6,139 bases of DNA from an uncultured Peptoniphilus sp. (lineage in GTDB: Bacteria > Bacillota > Clostridia > Tissierellales > Peptoniphilaceae): NCBI GenBank assembly GCA_902488455.1, contig CABTWG010000058.1, positions 1-6,139 on the forward strand. The letters are read 5' to 3'. The position numbers and the translations under genes were made by a program. The notes under the pieces are model-generated. The model worked only from the letters and a program-made list of their open reading frames with translations. It ran no database searches and was not told the DNA's origin. Positions 5,701 to 6,139 of the stretch are shown here, in pieces (the stretch's first letter is position 1; the number at the start of each line of letters is the position of its first letter).

Positions 5701-5817
5701 TTAAAATCTGAAAATACTGGAGACATAGTCATACCAGTTTATCTTGGAGGTACTCTCCTTGATGAAGTAATTGTTAATGCATCCATGCGTAAGAATTTAA
5801 GAAGTGGAGGTAGATAA
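2752..5817 (+). CDS. Tail tape measure protein (TP901 type)
   Basis: This 1021-aa protein sets tail length: it fills the tail tube during assembly and is ejected with the DNA. The start is TTG 2752, with a strong SD (GGAGG, 2740-2744, 7-base spacing). Residues about 1-115 are a charged coiled coil. Residues about 164-340 are the TP901 tape measure core (TASDFDSGMSKVKAVSGAT, MAMAGW, NANTNVSLMGETFKYAAP, GIKGSQAGTALRSGLTRL). Residues about 480-560 are strongly hydrophobic and may insert in the host membrane. Residues 587-718 are three 44-residue Trp/Phe repeats, followed by further shorter helical repeats to about 870. The C-terminus has LHFSVPDVGPLTDYESWMPDF and ends IPVYLGGTLLDEVIV...RSGGR, typical of the family. 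No peptidase or lysozyme domain is visible. It is the longest gene here and intact. Confidence 0.95.
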   Translation: MANRIKGITVEIGGDTTKLQTALKQVNTEIKHTQSELRDVNKLLKLDPGNTELISQKHKLLGQTLEETKNKLTSLKEAQKQAEQALAEGKISQEQYDALKREIIETEQALKSLERQGATTNQTLQNIAITGEKWQNTGQNIENVGRKMMPVSLAVAGLGVAAVKTASDFDSGMSKVKAVSGATGSDFDALREKAREMGAKTKFSASEAAEAMNYMAMAGWKSKDMISGIEGVMNLAAASGEDLATTSDIVTDALTAFGLKAEDSSHFADVLAAASSNANTNVSLMGETFKYAAPIAGTLGYSVEDTAVAIGLMANAGIKGSQAGTALRSGLTRLASPTKEVMNGMSMLGLSIEDVQGLSLDETLSTFRVAFANLDGTQKAQAASMIFGKNAMSGMLAIINASEKDYNSLSDAIYNADGTAEKMAATMQDNLAGQLKILQSALEELAISFGELLMPAVRKAVDILTKLVNGLNALPGPVKGIIAGIGLFIAALGPVLMIVGKLIWSIGTIMTKGPLIVGGITKIVGIFTGTLIPAITAVVSAIGIVPIAIGAVVAGLVLLWKKCDWFREGVISIWETIKESTVAIWNGIKEFFVNLWQGISDSWTSTWTEITSFLSEFWSGFIEGVKNTWKGIKDFFANLWNGLAEGWNSIWTSITTFLTESWNTFIEGAKSLWQSLGEFFTSLWTGIQTTFTNIWTAISTTTTEVFTAVGEFIKTTWEGIKTLISTVLDAIKVKVETIWNGLKEFLTTVITAIGEFISTSWTNIKTTIETILTSIKTVLESIWNGIKTFISSTMNNIKSLVSSAWNSIKSTISSAVNTAKSAVSSAFNSMRSSISSTMSNIQSTIRNGFNNAVNHIKNLASQAYTWGADMINGIARGIRSAISNVTSAVSNVASSIRSYLHFSVPDVGPLTDYESWMPDFMEGLSKGIEKSRRLVQSSMKNVASDMVLNPNISAVGMGGYDKESAVNGIEIGRQISDALANINLKSENTGDIVIPVYLGGTLLDEVIVNASMRKNLRSGGR
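4510..4905 (+). repeat. Three tandem 132-bp (44-residue) repeats in the tape measure gene
   Basis: Units at 4510-4641, 4642-4773 and 4774-4905 encode residues 587-630, 631-674 and 675-718 with no gaps. Units 1 and 2 share 25 of 44 residues; unit 3 keeps the pattern but is more diverged. Each starts like GIKEFF-NLW and ends with K-x-x-W or T-T-W. A 44-residue period is four 11-residue helical units, in keeping with the aromatic hendecad patterns known in tape measure proteins. Gain or loss of a unit would change tail length in steps. Confidence 0.85.
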
Positions 5818-5905
5818 TGACCTAACCCAAAATCTGTGATTTTGTTGGTAGGTCAGATGCAGTCTCACCCCATGAACAAGGAGCAAAGCGACGCAGTGAA
5901 TGGAG
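5816..5905 (+). ncRNA. Structured repeat element E2 (second copy of E1)
   Basis: E2 carries the same blocks as E1: TAATGACCTAACCC at 5815-5828, GGTAGGTCAGATG at 5847-5859, AAGGAGCAAAG at 5878-5888 and GTGAATGGAG at 5896-5905. The outer stem TGACCTA/TAGGTCA (5818-5824 with 5849-5855) is identical to E1. The inner stem is CAAAATC/GATTTTG with a TGT triloop, entirely different in sequence from E1 but the same shape and position, which argues for selection on structure. A second stem pairs 5866-5873 (CACCCCAT) with 5900-5908 (bulged A5904), presenting the AAGGAGC block in a 26-base loop and covering the SD of the next gene. E2 sits on the tape measure stop and the next gene's original start codon. 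Its 3' end is uncertain by about 10 bases. Confidence 0.75.
5817..5825 (+). other. Orphaned original start codon of the downstream gene (ATG ACC TAA)
   Basis: GGAGG at 5806-5810, inside the end of the tape measure gene, is correctly spaced (6 bases) for ATG 5817, which overlaps the tape measure TAA by one base. That ATG now reads Met-Thr-stop into element E2. ATAATGA occurs on both sides of E2 (5814-5820 and 5916-5922), the second marking the working start. I infer that ATG 5817 was the start of the DUF6711-like gene before E2 arrived. Confidence 0.65.
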
Positions 5906-5906
5906 G
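5902..5906 (+). promoter_or_regulatory. SD for the re-started tail gene, inside the E2 stem
   Basis: GGAGG lies 12 bases before ATG 5919, a little far, and is paired in the E2 second stem (5866-5873 with 5900-5908). Access may need melting by ribosomes. A mini-ORF GTG 5896 to TAA 5917-5919 (7 codons), preceded by AAGGAG at 5878-5883, ends in TAATG on the start codon and could provide coupling. Confidence 0.5.
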
Positions 5907-5918
5907 TGTAGTCGTATA

Positions 5919-6139
5919 ATGAAATATCAATCATATTTAATTATTGAAGGAGTAGACCTACCTCTACCAAATTCTTATGATTTGGAGTTTCGAGATATAG
6001 AAGCAGATACTGGAGGAGAGACAGAGGCAGGAACTATTCAGAGAGATATTGTTAGAAATAAAGTAGCAAGTATTTCTGTAAGTTTTTCTTGTAGTCCTAA
6101 ACTTGTAAAGACCTTAAGCAATTTTGCTAACAAGTCTAA
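5919..6139 (+). CDS. DUF6711-like phage tail protein (partial, 3' end off window)
   Basis: The visible 73 residues begin MKYQSYLIIEGVDLPLPNSYDLEF and continue with DIEADTGGETEAGTIQRDIVRNKVASISVSF. The pattern I---G--LP-P-SYD, then a marked E-GT-QRD-VR stretch, resembles the DUF6711 family of small proteins found just after tape measure genes and before the distal tail gene in Bacillota siphoviruses. A role in tail assembly or baseplate connection is inferred from position only. Family members are around 100 residues, so roughly the last quarter is missing here because the window ends, not because the gene is broken. The start is ATG 5919, restored downstream of E2; the original ATG is probably 5817. 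Confidence 0.7.
   Translation, partial: MKYQSYLIIEGVDLPLPNSYDLEFRDIEADTGGETEAGTIQRDIVRNKVASISVSFSCSPKLVKTLSNFANKS

Overview
This window is a stretch of the tail-morphogenesis operon of a siphovirus or prophage from a low-GC Gram-positive host. The evidence is AT-rich DNA, strong GGAGG-type ribosome binding sites, and the usual gene order: HK97 gp10-like connector, tail terminator, phi13-type major tail protein, tail assembly chaperones G and G-T, tape measure protein, DUF6711-like tail protein. I cannot name the host more closely than Bacillota, possibly an anaerobic clostridial or Tissierellia-like lineage.

Layout. Positions 18-717 hold two overlapping head-tail joining/tail completion genes. 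Positions 710-914 are abnormal. The original start of the major tail gene (SD, ATG and 12 codons) is followed by a compact structured element of about 100 bp (element E1). A second SD, ATG and the same 12 codons then follow, and all seven nucleotide differences are synonymous third-position changes. The working major tail gene runs 879-1475. The chaperone gene G (1478-1834) ends on the slippery heptamer A AAA AAG. Seven bases later comes a perfect 14-bp stem, and a -1 shift gives a G-T fusion ending at 2016.

A RelE-type toxin and its Phd/YefM-type antitoxin (2013-2662, minus strand) sit head-on inside the operon between G-T and the tape measure gene, with their own promoter and operator-like repeats. 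The tape measure protein (2752-5817, TTG start, 1021 aa) has an N-terminal coiled coil, a TP901-type core, a long hydrophobic region and three 44-residue Trp/Phe repeats.

A second copy of the structured element (E2, 5816-5905) lies exactly on the start codon of the next gene. The old ATG now reads Met-Thr-stop, and a new SD/ATG downstream (5919) opens a DUF6711-like gene that runs off the window.

The most interesting signal is the E1/E2 pair. Both copies share a TAATGACCTAACCC...GGTAGGTCAGATG hairpin whose inner stem differs in sequence but keeps its shape, an AAGGAGC block and a GTGA(A)TGGAG block. Both lie in the transcribed orientation, both split a tail gene at or near its start, and both have a restored SD and start codon downstream. 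This looks like a small non-autonomous mobile element or RNA. A link to HEARO/IscB-IsrB omega RNAs is a hypothesis, resting on the ATGA boundary and on a recoded copy that a left-flank guide would not match.
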